Source: Zeimonas sp036675585
Lineage (GTDB): Bacteria; Pseudomonadota; Gammaproteobacteria; Burkholderiales; Burkholderiaceae_E
Direction of reading: 5' to 3'
Assembly: GCA_036675585.1 (NCBI GenBank)
Contig: JAKFES010000096.1
Span: forward strand, 1 to 44,413
DNA length: 44,413 bases
This document shows, piece after piece, positions 24,632 to 35,811 of the stretch; position 1 is the stretch's first letter, and each line of letters opens with the position of its first letter. The translations under genes were made by a program, and so were the position numbers. Below the pieces are notes generated by a model, which was given only the letters and a program-made list of their open reading frames with translations, did no database searches and was not told the DNA's origin.

Positions 24632-24822
24632 GGCTGCCTCCATTCGAGAAACGCCCGGAGCGAAATCGCCCCCGGTCCCCCCGAAGAGCGCACGGTTCGT
24701 GCCATCGGCGCGCGATGCGAAAAGCCTTCGGAATCAGCGACCTGCGCTCGGCAGCGGGGTCGGGCAGCCGTCGCATGCGACGGAAGCCGCCGAACGACGC
24801 GCGTGCCCCGTCGAATGCCGCG

Positions 24823-26216
<1,394 letters not shown>

Positions 26217-26220
<4 letters not shown>

Positions 26221-28106
26221 GCCGGCGCTCCGCCGTACCGGATCGGCAGGCTCAGCGTGAACGTCGAGCCCGAGCCCGGTACGCTCGCGACCCGGAGGTC
26301 GCCGCCCATCAGTCGCGCGAGGCGGCGCGCGATCGCCAGTCCGAGCCCGGTGCCGCCGCGTGCGCGCGACGCCTCGCCGGTGCCCTGCTCGAACTCGCCG
26401 AAGATCCGCTCGAGCTGGTCGGCGGCGATGCCGATCCCGGTGTCGCGGACGTCGATCTCGACCCGGTCGTCGGCCGCCCGGGCGCGTATCTCGACGGCGC
26501 CGCTCGCCGTGAAGTTCACCGCGTTGCTGAGCAGGTTGATGACGATCTGCCGAAGCTTCTCGTCGTCGACCCACAGGCGCGGAAGCTCGCCGTCGAACGC
26601 CGCCGCCACCGTCACCGTTTCGGGCGCGAGCGGCTCGACGGTGCGCAGGCACTGCTCGAGCACCGGTGCCAGCTCGACCGTGCGCGGGCGGACGTCGATG
26701 CGCCCGGCCTCCACCTTGGCCAGATCGAGGATCGCGTTGATCAGCGACAGCAGGTGCTGCCCGCTCGCGAGGATCTTCTCCAGGTTCTCGTACTGCCTGG
26801 GCTCGAGCCGATCCTGCGAGCGCCGCATGACGATGCGGGTGAAACCGATGATCGCATGGAGCGGCGTGCGCAACTCGTGCGACATGTTGGTGAGAAACGC
26901 GCTCTTGTGCCGGCTCGCGATCTCGAGCTGGCGCCCCTTGTCCTCGAGCTCGCGGTACAGCCGCGCGTTCTGGATCGCCAGCGCCGATTGCGTCGCGAAG
27001 CTCTTGAGCAGGTCGATCACGCGCACGTCGAACGCACCTGCGCGCCGGCGGCTGACGACGAGCCCGCCGAGCAGGCGCTCCCGGCGCAACAGCGGCACCG
27101 CGAGCAGCGACCGGTAGCCGAGCCGCAGGAGGATGTCACGCACCCGGCTTCGATACGCCTCGTCGTCGACGATGTCGGGAATCGCCGTCGCTTCGCCGGT
27201 CGACGCGACGCGCCCGATCGCGCCTTCGTCCCGGGGGATCGGAGCGGCGCGAAGCGCCTCGACCAGCTCGGCCGGGAAACCGTCGGTCGCGCGCAGGCGA
27301 AACGCCTGCCGCGCCTCCTCGTATTCGTAGATGGCCCCGCCTTCCATGCCCGCGAGCTGGTTCGCGTGGGAAACGATCGTGTTCAGCACGGTATCGAGGT
27401 CGAGCGTCGAGCTGACCGCTTCGCCGACCTCGCTCAATGCACGCAGTTGCTCGACCGACTGCGCGAGCTGCGTCGTGCGCGCTTCGAGCTCGCGGAACAA
27501 CCGTACGTTCTCGATCGCGATGACGGCCTGGTCGGCGAAAGCCTGCAGCAGTGCGATCTGCTCGTCGGAGAACGGCCGTACCTCGTGCTGCCAGATCGTG
27601 AGGACGCCCAGCACTTTGCGCTCGCGCAGCAGCGGAACGGCCAGCACCGAATGAACGCGCTCCGAGACATGCGAGGCGGTCACGCGGACTTCGGGCTCGG
27701 ACATGAAGTCGGCGACCTGCACCGGCCGGCCCTCCATCGCGGCCCGCGCCGTCGTCGTTTCCCGGTTGAGCTCGAAGCCGCGCTCGAGAAAACCGGCGAA
27801 TTCGGGCGTGCAGGCCGCCCGCGCCGCGAGCTCCAGCCGCCCGCCGGTCAGCAGCATGACGAACGCGAGCCGGGCGCCGCACAGTCGGGTGGCGTTCGCG
27901 ATGATCGTGTCGAACACCGGCTGCACGTCGGACGGCGAACGCGAGATCACCCGCAGGATCTCGCTGGTCGCCGTCTGCTGCTCGAGCGCGGCGCGCAACG
28001 CGCGCTCGCGCTCGTCGAGTTGCGCGAGAAGGCGAGCGCGTTCGGCCGCGAACGCGGACGAAGCGCCGGACCCGGTGCAAGCGCGGTGGTTTCGCGGGGC
28101 CTTCAT
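26217..28106 (-). CDS. Soluble sensor histidine kinase with two GAF domains
   Basis: The protein of 629 residues has no membrane segment. It starts with a coiled-coil stretch (about 20-60), then GAF 1 (about 61-200), GAF 2 (about 232-385), a HisKA domain with the phospho-accepting histidine at H410 (NMSHELRTPLH) and a C-terminal HATPase domain with N, G1 and G2 boxes (NLLSNAVNF, DTGIGI, GGTGLGLAI). GAF domains sense small molecules, nucleotides or redox state in the cytoplasm. It is 76 bases downstream of the enoyl-CoA hydratase gene in the same direction. With the response regulator it forms a two-component pair, and the signal might be linked to acyl-CoA metabolism, by position only. Confidence 0.92.
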
Positions 28107-28182
28107 CGCGGGCCTTTCCCGCTCGTACGTTACTCCGCACGCCGCTCGCGGGCCAGCCCGCGGCGTCGCGCCCGGCGCGACC

Positions 28183-28956
28183 TCACCCGTCGGCGTCGAT
28201 CCGGGAAAAATCGGCCGGGCGCTTCGCGAGGAATGCGCTGAACGCCTCGCGCGCCGCCGGCTCGTGGAGCATCCGCCCGAAGCACGCGCCCTCCTCGGCC
28301 AGCCGTTCGCGCACCGCCTGCGCCTGGCCGCCCTTCATCAGCGCCTTGGTCGCGAGCAGCGACGACATCGGCCGGCTGGCGAGCTTGTGCGCCTGCGCGA
28401 TCGCGAAGCCTTCGACCTCGGCGGGCGGCAGGACGCGGTTCACGAGCCCGATCTCCCTCGCTTCCGCCGCGGGGAAAGGCTCGCCGAGCAGCAACTTCTC
28501 GGCCGCCCGCTGGTAACCGACGGCGAGCGGCAGCAGCAGGCTCGATGCCGCCTCGGGACACAGGCCGAGGTGCACGAAAGGCAGGCTCAACGTGGCGTTT
28601 TCGCCGGCGTAGACGAGATCGCAATGCAGCAACATCGTCGTGCCGACGCCGATCGCCGGTCCGCACACCGACGCGACCAGCGGTTTGGCGAACGTGCTGA
28701 TCGCCCGCAGGAAACGGAAGACGGGCGCGTCTTCGCTCGTCGGCGGGTCGTTCAGGAAATCGGCGAGGTCGTTGCCCGCGGTGAACGCGCTCTCGCCGCC
28801 GGTGACGACGACGACGCGAACGCTCGCATCGGCGGCCGCTTGCCCGAACGCGTCGGCGAGCGCCGCATACATCGCGGCAGTGATCGCGTTCCGGCGTTCC
28901 GGACGCACGAAGCGCAGCACGCGCACGCGCTCGAGGTTTTCGATTTCGATGGACAC
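28183..28956 (-). CDS. Enoyl-CoA hydratase/isomerase family protein
   Basis: This crotonase-fold protein of 257 residues has the oxyanion regions GNDLADF near residue 61 and CGPAIGVGTTMLLHCDL near residue 98. The segment LGLCPEAASSLL carries an active-site glutamate in the PEAASS form. That form is common in enoyl-CoA hydratases that take unusual substrates and in enoyl-CoA isomerases. It completes or accompanies the beta-oxidation set encoded upstream. The start is a GTG at 28954-28956 with GGGGAG seven bases upstream. The gap from the thiolase gene is 45 bases. Confidence 0.92.
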   Translation of the reverse strand: MSIEIENLERVRVLRFVRPERRNAITAAMYAALADAFGQAAADASVRVVVVTGGESAFTAGNDLADFLNDPPTSEDAPVFRFLRAISTFAKPLVASVCGPAIGVGTTMLLHCDLVYAGENATLSLPFVHLGLCPEAASSLLLPLAVGYQRAAEKLLLGEPFPAAEAREIGLVNRVLPPAEVEGFAIAQAHKLASRPMSSLLATKALMKGGQAQAVRERLAEEGACFGRMLHEPAAREAFSAFLAKRPADFSRIDADG

Positions 28957-29001
28957 AACGACTCCCCGTCGCGACTCGCGACCCGGTGCAGCGATGGTAC
29001 T

Positions 29002-30231
29002 TCAGACGCGCTCGAAGATTCCCGCAGCCCCCATCCCGGTACCCACGCACATGGTGACCATCCCGTACTTCAGGTCATGGCGCCGCAGCCCGTGCACGAC
29101 GGTCGCCGCCCGGATCGCGCCGGTGGCGCCCAGCGGATGGCCGAGCGCGATCGCGCCGCCGAGCGGATTGACGCATCCGGGGTCGATCGCGAGCTCGCGC
29201 ATCACCGCGAGCGATTGCGCCGCGAAGGCCTCGTTCAGCTCGATCCAGCCCAGGTCGGCGAGCTTCAATCCGGCCGTCTTCAGCGCCGCCGGAATCGCCT
29301 CCTTCGGCCCGATCCCCATGATCGACGGCGGAACGCCCCGCACCGAGAACGAGACGAAACGCGCGAGCGGCGTCAGCGCGAAACGCTGCAGCGCGCGCTC
29401 GGAGACGAGGATCAGCGCCCCGGAGCCGTCCGAGGTCTGCGAGCTGTTGCCGGCCGTCACGCTGCCCATTCCGGTGGGCTTGCCGTCGACGCCGCGCGGC
29501 GAAGCGAATGCCGGGCGCAGCTTCGCGAGCGCCTCGATCGAGGTATCGGCGCGCGGCCCCTCGTCGAGCGCGACCCGCCGCGATGTCGCTTCGATCTCGC
29601 CGCGGGCCAGGTCCGGGACGCGCTCGGTGATCTCGATCGGCGTGATCTCGTCGTCGAACTCTCCGGACTGCTGCGCGGCGATCGCCTTGCGGTGCGAGGC
29701 GAGCGCGAACGCGTCCTGGTCTTCGCGCGAGACGTTCCATTGCTGGGCGACCTTCTCGGCGGTGAGCCCCATTCCGTACGCGATGCCGACGTCCTCGTCG
29801 CGCAGAAAGACCGACGGATTGATCGACGGGCGGTTGCCCATCATCGGCACCAGGCTCATCGACTCGGTGCCGGCGGCGATCATCACGTCGGCCTCGCCGA
29901 CGCGGATGCGATCGGCGGCGAACGCGACCGCGGTCAGTCCCGACGCGCAGAAACGGTTCACGGTGACGCCGCCGACGGTGTCGGGCAGGCCGGCGAGCAG
30001 CGCGCCGATGCGTGCGACGTTCAGTCCTTGCTGCGCTTCCGGGATCGCGCAGCCGACGATCGCGTCCTCGATCGCCGCCGGATCGAGCGAAGGCACCTGC
30101 GCCAGCGCCGAACGGATCGCATGCACCAGCAGGTCATCGGGCCGGGTGTTGCGGAAAACGCCCTTCGGCGCCTTGCCGATCGGCGTGCGCGTGGCCGCGA
30201 CCACGAAAACGTCCTGGACTTGCCGGTTCAT
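29002..30231 (-). CDS. fadA: Acetyl-CoA acyltransferase (3-ketoacyl-CoA thiolase)
   Basis: The protein of 409 residues is a thiolase with nucleophilic C95 (NRFCASGL), the catalytic histidine in ALGHPLGATGA and the second cysteine at C395 (MCVGTGMG). It performs the last step of fatty-acid beta-oxidation, releasing acetyl-CoA. The ATG at 30229-30231 follows GAGGAG by six bases; an in-frame start 12 codons earlier is less likely. It lies 82 bases after the multifunctional enzyme gene, in the order seen in fadNAE-type operons. Confidence 0.95.
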   Translation of the reverse strand: MNRQVQDVFVVAATRTPIGKAPKGVFRNTRPDDLLVHAIRSALAQVPSLDPAAIEDAIVGCAIPEAQQGLNVARIGALLAGLPDTVGGVTVNRFCASGLTAVAFAADRIRVGEADVMIAAGTESMSLVPMMGNRPSINPSVFLRDEDVGIAYGMGLTAEKVAQQWNVSREDQDAFALASHRKAIAAQQSGEFDDEITPIEITERVPDLARGEIEATSRRVALDEGPRADTSIEALAKLRPAFASPRGVDGKPTGMGSVTAGNSSQTSDGSGALILVSERALQRFALTPLARFVSFSVRGVPPSIMGIGPKEAIPAALKTAGLKLADLGWIELNEAFAAQSLAVMRELAIDPGCVNPLGGAIALGHPLGATGAIRAATVVHGLRRHDLKYGMVTMCVGTGMGAAGIFERV

Positions 30232-30313
30232 GATGCACTCCTCGAATTCGCCTCGGCTACGCGGCACCCTGCCCGGTTGCGCCCGGCGTGCGTCATCGTC
30301 GCCCCCATTCCGT

Positions 30314-32722
30314 TCAATTGCGCACCGGCTTGCCGGTCTGGACCATCCCCATCACGCGCTCCTGCGTCTTCGGGTGGTTCAGCAGCGCGAGGAACGCGCG
30401 GCGCTCGAGCCCGAGGATCCATTCCTCGTCGACGATCGAGCCTTCCTCGACGTCGCCGCCGCACATCACCTCGGCGATCGTGCGGCCGAGGTGGTAGTCG
30501 TGGGAACTGACGAATCCGCCGTCGCGCAGGTTCGCCAGTTGCGCCTCGATCGTCGCGAGGATCGAGCGGCCGGCGACCGGGAATCGCGCCCGGCGCGGCG
30601 CACGATAGCCCGCCTCGCTCATCGCCAGCGCCTCGTGCAACGCGACGTGCAGCAACTCGTCGCGGTGAAAGACGACGCGGTCGGAATCGAGCAGCCAGCC
30701 GGTGGCGCGCGCCTCGAGCGCCGAGGTCGACACTTCGGCGGTGGCGGCGGCCAGGGCGTATTTCCGCAGGAAATGCAGCAGATACGCCTCGGGCGCCGCC
30801 GCCTGCTCCTCGGCGGCGCGACGCGCGCCGTAGGCAAGGCCGCCGGCGCCGGGAATCAGGCCGATGCCCACCTCGACGAGCCCGATGTAACTCTCCAGAT
30901 GCGCGACGCGGCGCGCGCAATACAGCGCGAGTTCGCACCCGCCGCCGAGCGCCATTCCGGAGACGGCGGCGACCGTGGGCACGTGCGCGTAGCGAAGCCG
31001 CAGCATCGCCTGCTGCAGCTGGCGTTCGAGCGGTTCGATCGCCTTCACGCCGCCGCTCATGAACAGCGGCAGGATCGCCTGCAGGTCGGCACCGACCGAG
31101 AACGGGTCGTCGGGCGACCAGACGACGAGCGCGCGATGGCGCGCTTCGGCGATCTCGACGGCGCGCACGAGGCCGTCGACGACGCCGGGGCCGATCGCGT
31201 GCATCTTCGAGCGGATCGACGCGATCAGCACGTCGCGGTACGCGTCGCGATCGAGCGTCCACAGCCGGATCGACTCGTTCTCGAACACCGTCGTGCCCGC
31301 GCTGCGCGGGTCGGGCGCGTGCTCGCCGGCCACCGATGCGCGGAAGACCTGGCGCCGGTACACCGGGTGCTCGGCGCGCGGGACGAAGGCGTCGCGCGCC
31401 GGCGAGTACGAACCCTCGGGCTGGTGCACGCCGCCGCGCGCGGCGACCACCCCGTCGAACACCCAGGCCGGCAATGCGACATCGGCGAGCGCACGACCGG
31501 CTTCGATGTCGTCGCGGATCCACTCGGCCACCTGCGCCCAGCCGGCCTGCTGCCAGATCTCGAACGGGCCCTGCCCGGTGCCGAAGCCGAAGCGCATCGC
31601 CAGGTCGACGTCGCGCGCGTTGTCGGCGATCTCGGCGAGCTTCGCCGCCGCGTAGTGGAACTGGTCGCGCATCAGCGACCAGACGAACTGCGCCTGCGGA
31701 CTCTTCGATCCGCGCAGCAGCGCGAGGCGCTCGGCCCACGTCTTCTTCTTCAGGATCCGCACGACGGTTTCGTCGGCCTTCGCGCCCGCGGCGACGTAGT
31801 CGCCGCTCGCGGCATCGAAGCGCAGGATCTTCTTTCCGTCCTTGCGGTAGAAGCCCGCGCCCGTCTTCTGGCCGAGCGCGCCGCGCTCGATCAGCGCGGC
31901 GAACACGGCGGGCGTTTCGTACAGCCGGTGGAAAGGGTCGTCGCGCAGCTGGTCCTGCATCGTCTTGATCACGTGGCCGACCGTGTCCAGGCCGACGATG
32001 TCGGCGGTGCGAAACGTGCCCGATTTCGCGCGCCCGAGCTTCGCGCCGGTCAGGTCGTCGACGACGTCGAACGGCAGGCCGAAGCGTTCGGCCTCGCGAA
32101 CGGTGGCGAGAATCCCGAAGATGCCGATCCGGTTGGCGATGAAGTTCGGCGTGTCCTTCGCGCGCACGCATGCCTTGCCGAGCATGGTCGTCAGGAACGA
32201 CTCGAGCCGATCGACGATCCCGGGTGCGGTGTGCGCGGTCGGAATCAGCTCGACGAGGTGCATGTAGCGCGGCGGATTGAAGAAATGCACGCCGCAGAAA
32301 CGCGCGCGCACTTCGGCCGGCAACCCTTCGGCGAGCTTCGCGATCGAAAGCCCCGAGGTGTTGGTCGCGAAGATCGCGTGCGGCGCGAGCGCCGGCGCGA
32401 CGCGGCCGTACAGGTCGAGCTTCCAGTCGACGCGCTCGGCGATCGCCTCGACGACGAGGTCGCAGTCGCGCAGGCGCTCGAGGTCGTCGTCGTAGTTCGC
32501 GACCGCGATCTCGCCGGCGAGCTCGGCGCGCGCGAGCGGCGCCGGACGCATCTTCTTCAGCGCCTCGACCGCCTTCGCGGCGATGCCGTTCTTCGGCCCC
32601 TCGCGTGCGGGCAGGTCGAACAGCACGACCTCGACGTTCGCGTTGACCAGGTGCGCGGCGATCTGCGCACCCATCACGCCGGCGCCCAGGACCGCCGCTT
32701 TCCTGACGATGAACTTGTCCAC
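30314..32722 (-). CDS. 3-hydroxyacyl-CoA dehydrogenase/enoyl-CoA hydratase, FadN-like order of domains
   Basis: The protein of 802 residues carries the NAD-binding dehydrogenase first: GAGVMG (13-18), catalytic H146 (GVHFFNP) and E158 (MHLVELI). The crotonase domain lies in the C-terminal half (SGMALGGGCELAL, then VEVGIGLIPGAGG). This order is the reverse of E. coli FadB and corresponds to FadN-type enzymes. It carries out the hydration and oxidation steps of beta-oxidation. The start is a GTG at 32720-32722 with AGGGAA six bases upstream. It is 43 bases after the DUF2147 gene. Confidence 0.94.
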   Translation of the reverse strand: MDKFIVRKAAVLGAGVMGAQIAAHLVNANVEVVLFDLPAREGPKNGIAAKAVEALKKMRPAPLARAELAGEIAVANYDDDLERLRDCDLVVEAIAERVDWKLDLYGRVAPALAPHAIFATNTSGLSIAKLAEGLPAEVRARFCGVHFFNPPRYMHLVELIPTAHTAPGIVDRLESFLTTMLGKACVRAKDTPNFIANRIGIFGILATVREAERFGLPFDVVDDLTGAKLGRAKSGTFRTADIVGLDTVGHVIKTMQDQLRDDPFHRLYETPAVFAALIERGALGQKTGAGFYRKDGKKILRFDAASGDYVAAGAKADETVVRILKKKTWAERLALLRGSKSPQAQFVWSLMRDQFHYAAAKLAEIADNARDVDLAMRFGFGTGQGPFEIWQQAGWAQVAEWIRDDIEAGRALADVALPAWVFDGVVAARGGVHQPEGSYSPARDAFVPRAEHPVYRRQVFRASVAGEHAPDPRSAGTTVFENESIRLWTLDRDAYRDVLIASIRSKMHAIGPGVVDGLVRAVEIAEARHRALVVWSPDDPFSVGADLQAILPLFMSGGVKAIEPLERQLQQAMLRLRYAHVPTVAAVSGMALGGGCELALYCARRVAHLESYIGLVEVGIGLIPGAGGLAYGARRAAEEQAAAPEAYLLHFLRKYALAAATAEVSTSALEARATGWLLDSDRVVFHRDELLHVALHEALAMSEAGYRAPRRARFPVAGRSILATIEAQLANLRDGGFVSSHDYHLGRTIAEVMCGGDVEEGSIVDEEWILGLERRAFLALLNHPKTQERVMGMVQTGKPVRN

Positions 32723-32765
32723 TTCGGGTTCCCTCGTATCGAGCGTGGGGATCGCGCGGCCCGGC

Positions 32766-33284
32766 TCAGGGCTCGCGGATCCAGGTCTGCGTGCGCCCGA
32801 ACAGCGGCGCCCCGATGTAGCCGCGCACTTCGAGGCGCCGGCCGTCGTCGATCAGCCGCATCTGGCTGCGGTACACCTTGCCGTTGCTCGGGTCGAGAAT
32901 GCGGCCGCCGTCGAAGCGGTCGGGCTGGTCGGCGTCGCGGCGCATCCCGTCGAGGATCTGCATGCCCTGGACCGGACGGTCCTTGCGTTCGTCGGTGCAC
33001 AGATCGCACACCGCATCGACCCGATCGGTGAGGATGCGCTCGATGCGGCCGACGAAAGCCCCGTCGGTCTCGGTGATCCGGATCAGCGCCTTCGCCTCCT
33101 TCGTTTCGTCGTCGATGTTCTTCCACAGCCCGACCGGCGAGCCGACACTCTGCGCCCACGCCGGCGCAGCGAGCAGCGCCGCGCAAACGACGTGCGCGGC
33201 GACGATCCGGACCGCGGCGCCCGGGCGTGCCCGAAGCGTGCTGCGAAGCCGCGTCGTCCTGGCGTTCGCTGCGCTCAGAACCAT
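32766..33284 (-). CDS. Secreted DUF2147 protein
   Basis: The protein of 172 residues has a signal peptide (cleavage after about APAWA) followed by a DUF2147 domain beginning VGLWKNIDDETKEAKALIRI and ending in LFGRTQTWIREP, with a C-x2-C pair (AVCDLCTDERKD). The fold is expected to be a small periplasmic beta-barrel. Its ATG (33282-33284) overlaps the end of the acyl-CoA dehydrogenase gene by 10 bases, so it is part of the operon. Proteins of this type often sit in beta-oxidation operons, perhaps as lipid-binding proteins, but the function is unknown. Confidence 0.85.
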   Translation of the reverse strand: MVLSAANARTTRLRSTLRARPGAAVRIVAAHVVCAALLAAPAWAQSVGSPVGLWKNIDDETKEAKALIRITETDGAFVGRIERILTDRVDAVCDLCTDERKDRPVQGMQILDGMRRDADQPDRFDGGRILDPSNGKVYRSQMRLIDDGRRLEVRGYIGAPLFGRTQTWIREP

Positions 33285-35062
33285 TCGACTTCGACGTCCA
33301 TCATCGGCGCCGAGCCGCTGCGCGCGGTGCGGATCAGTGCGGCCGTCTCGGGAAGGAGCTTGGCGAAATAGAAGCGCGCCGTCGCGAGCTTCGCGCGGTA
33401 GAACGGATCGCTCGAGTCGGCGTGATCGAGCGCGATGCGCGCCATGCGTGCCCAGAAATAGCCGAGCACCAGATGGCCGATCACGCGCAGGTAATCGACC
33501 GCGGCGGCACCGGCCTCGTCGGCGTTGCCGAACGCCTTCATGCCGATCTCCATCGTGAGCTTCTCGACTTTCTGGCGCAGGTCGGCCAGCGGATTCACGA
33601 ACTCGGCCATGTCCTCGTCGGTGCCTTCGGCGTCGACGAACGCGTCGACCAGCGCGCCGAAGCGGCGCAGCTTCGCTCCGTTGTCGAGCAGGATCTTGCG
33701 GCCGAGCAGGTCGAGCGCCTGGACCGTGTTGGTGCCTTCGTAGATCGTGTTGATCCGGGCGTCGCGCACGTACTGCTCCATCCCCCATTCGCGGATGTAG
33801 CCGTGCCCACCGAAGACCTGCAGCGCGAGGTTCGTCGAAGCGAAGCCGTTGTCGGTGAGGAACGCCTTGACGACCGGCGTGAGCAGCGCGAGCAGCTCCT
33901 CGGCGCCGGCGCGCACCGATTCGTCGGGATGCGACAGCGAGATGTCGGCCTGCAGCGCCATCCAGTACGCGAACGCGCGCGAGCCTTCGACCCACGCTTT
34001 CTGCGTCAGCAGCATGCGCCGCACGTCCGGGTGCACGAGGATCGGATCGGCCGGCTTGTCGGGCGCCTTGGCGCCGGTGAGCGATCGCATCTGCAGTCGC
34101 TCCTTCGCGTAATCGAGCGCGTTCTGGTAGGCGACCTCCATCAGCCCGAGCGACTGCATGCCGACGCCGATGCGCGCGGCATTCATCATCACGAACATCG
34201 CCTGCAGGCCCTTGTTCGGCTCGCCGACGAGCCAGCCGGTCGCGCCGTCGAAATCGAGCGCGCAGGTCGCGTTCGCATGGATTCCCATCTTCTCCTCGAT
34301 GCGCGCGCACTGCACGGCATTGCGCGCACCCGGCGCGCCGTCGGCGTCGGGGACGAACTTCGGCACGACGAACAGCGAGATGCCGCGCGTGCCCTGCGGC
34401 GCATCGGGCAGTCGCGCGAGCACCAGATGCACGATGTTCTCGGCGAGATCGTGCTCGCCCGACGAGATGAAGATCTTGCTGCCGGTGATCCGGTAGCTGC
34501 CGTCGGCTTGCGGCTCGGCGCGCGTGCGCAGGATGCCCAGGTCGGTGCCGCACTGCGGCTCGGTCAGGCACATCGTTCCCATCCACTCGCCGCAGACGAG
34601 CTTCGGGATGTACAGCGCCTTCTGCTCGTCGGTGCCGTGCGCGAGCAGGCAGTCGTAGGCGCCGTGGGTGAGCCCGGGATACATCGCCCATGCCTGGCTG
34701 CCGGAGTTCAGCATTTCCTGGAACGCGATGCCCACCGCCATCGGCAGGCCCTGCCCGCCGTACTGCGGATCGCAGGTGAGCGTCGGCCAGCCGCCTTCCT
34801 TGTACTGCTCCCACGCCTGGCGAAATCCGGCCGGGGTCGTGACCGCCCCGCCCGCCGACCAGCGACAACCTTCCTCGTCGGCCGGCCGGTTCAGCGGGAA
34901 CAGCACCTCCGAGCAGAACTTGCCGCCCTCCTCGAGGACCTGGTCGATCAGCTCGCGCCCGGTCTCGGCGTGGGCGGGCAGCGCCTCGAGCGTCGTCTCG
35001 ACGTCGAGCAGTTCGTGCATCACGAACTGCATGTCGCGCAGCGGTGGGGTGTAGCGGGCCAT
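33275..35062 (-). CDS. Acyl-CoA dehydrogenase with extended C-terminal domain
   Basis: The flavoprotein of 595 residues is longer than classic short-chain enzymes. It shows the FAD-binding TMCLTEPQCGTDLG, the SGEHDLAENIVHLVLAR region and the C-terminal extension typical of the large ACAD/DmdC-like branch (start MARYTPPLRDMQFVMHE). It introduces the double bond in the first step of beta-oxidation. The ATG at 35060-35062 is preceded by GGAGCGACGAC. The gene is 21 bases after the TetR gene, so both are probably co-transcribed. The chain-length preference cannot be read from the sequence. Confidence 0.94.
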   Translation of the reverse strand: MARYTPPLRDMQFVMHELLDVETTLEALPAHAETGRELIDQVLEEGGKFCSEVLFPLNRPADEEGCRWSAGGAVTTPAGFRQAWEQYKEGGWPTLTCDPQYGGQGLPMAVGIAFQEMLNSGSQAWAMYPGLTHGAYDCLLAHGTDEQKALYIPKLVCGEWMGTMCLTEPQCGTDLGILRTRAEPQADGSYRITGSKIFISSGEHDLAENIVHLVLARLPDAPQGTRGISLFVVPKFVPDADGAPGARNAVQCARIEEKMGIHANATCALDFDGATGWLVGEPNKGLQAMFVMMNAARIGVGMQSLGLMEVAYQNALDYAKERLQMRSLTGAKAPDKPADPILVHPDVRRMLLTQKAWVEGSRAFAYWMALQADISLSHPDESVRAGAEELLALLTPVVKAFLTDNGFASTNLALQVFGGHGYIREWGMEQYVRDARINTIYEGTNTVQALDLLGRKILLDNGAKLRRFGALVDAFVDAEGTDEDMAEFVNPLADLRQKVEKLTMEIGMKAFGNADEAGAAAVDYLRVIGHLVLGYFWARMARIALDHADSSDPFYRAKLATARFYFAKLLPETAALIRTARSGSAPMMDVEVEWF

Positions 35063-35083
35063 GTCGTCGCTCCTGGAGGGGCG

Positions 35084-35755
35084 TCAGTCGATTACGACCG
35101 AACGTTCGTGCGTTTCCGTGGGCAAGATGGGTGCCGGAATCGCCCGGTGCGAAGCGATCAGGCGATCGAAGGCGCGGCGTGCGCGCGCCGCCGCGTCGGC
35201 GCTGCCGAGCAGCCGGGCGTCGTGGTGCACGACGAGGATCAATCCGTAGAGCTCGAAGAGCAGGTCCTGCGGGTCGAGCGTGGCAGACAGCTCGCCGGTT
35301 TCGATCGCCTGCGCGATCGCCCGCGTGCATTCGCGCTGCCACGACCGGATCATCGCGACGAGTTCGTCGCGCACGTGCCCGCTGCGGTCGTCGTACTCGG
35401 TGGCGGCCGAGATCCAGACACACCCGTTCGTCGCCTCCATCGCGGCGCGCCGCAGCCAGCGCTCGAAGATCGTCCGCAGACGCGCCAGCCCGCGGTGCGC
35501 ACCGAGCGCCGGCAGCAGCACGTCGTCGACGAAGCGGCGCTCGTAGGCCTTGAGGACCGCGATCTGCAAGTCTTCGCGCGAGCCGAAATGCGCGAACACG
35601 CCGCTCTTCGACATCTGCATCCGCTCGGCGATCGAACCGATCGTCAGGCCTTCGAGCCCTTCGCGCCCGGCGAGCGCGAGCGCGGCCTCGACGATCGCCG
35701 CGCGCGTCAGCGCGCCTTTGCGGGGCTTGTGGGCGGGCGGAGGGCTCGGTTTCAT
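35084..35755 (-). CDS. TetR-family regulator of the beta-oxidation operon
   Basis: The protein of 223 residues has a TetR N-terminal helix-turn-helix (LTRAAIVEAALALA, then MSKSGVFAHFGSREDLQ) and an all-helical C-terminal ligand domain. As the first gene of the beta-oxidation unit, with a palindromic site in its promoter, it probably represses its own operon and is released by an acyl-CoA, as known for FadR/PsrA-like TetR proteins. The ATG is at 35753-35755. The ligand is inferred. Confidence 0.92.
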   Translation of the reverse strand: MKPSPPPAHKPRKGALTRAAIVEAALALAGREGLEGLTIGSIAERMQMSKSGVFAHFGSREDLQIAVLKAYERRFVDDVLLPALGAHRGLARLRTIFERWLRRAAMEATNGCVWISAATEYDDRSGHVRDELVAMIRSWQRECTRAIAQAIETGELSATLDPQDLLFELYGLILVVHHDARLLGSADAAARARRAFDRLIASHRAIPAPILPTETHERSVVID

Positions 35756-35763
35756 TATTTGCG

Positions 35764-35811
35764 AACGATCGTACGATTTCGTGAATATACCCGACCCGGT
35801 CAGGACCACAA
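35764..35811 (-). promoter_or_regulatory. Promoter and TetR operator of the beta-oxidation operon
   Basis: The minus strand has TTGTGG (35811-35806) and TATATT (35789-35784), 16 bases apart, a plausible sigma70 promoter whose -35 lies in the end of the SLC13 gene. Immediately after the -10, over the expected transcription start, is a perfect 10-bp palindrome ATCGTACGAT (35768-35777) with a second one, ACGATCGT (35765-35772), overlapping it. Repression by steric block fits this placement. The space between the palindrome and the ATG is 12 bases. Confidence 0.65.

Noticed and set aside
28640..33031. A 1463-codon open frame on the plus strand opposite the beta-oxidation genes.
   Set aside because: Its product is low-complexity and Arg/Ala-rich with no domain. 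The minus-strand genes in the same place have complete catalytic motifs, so it is a frame shadow caused by high GC content.
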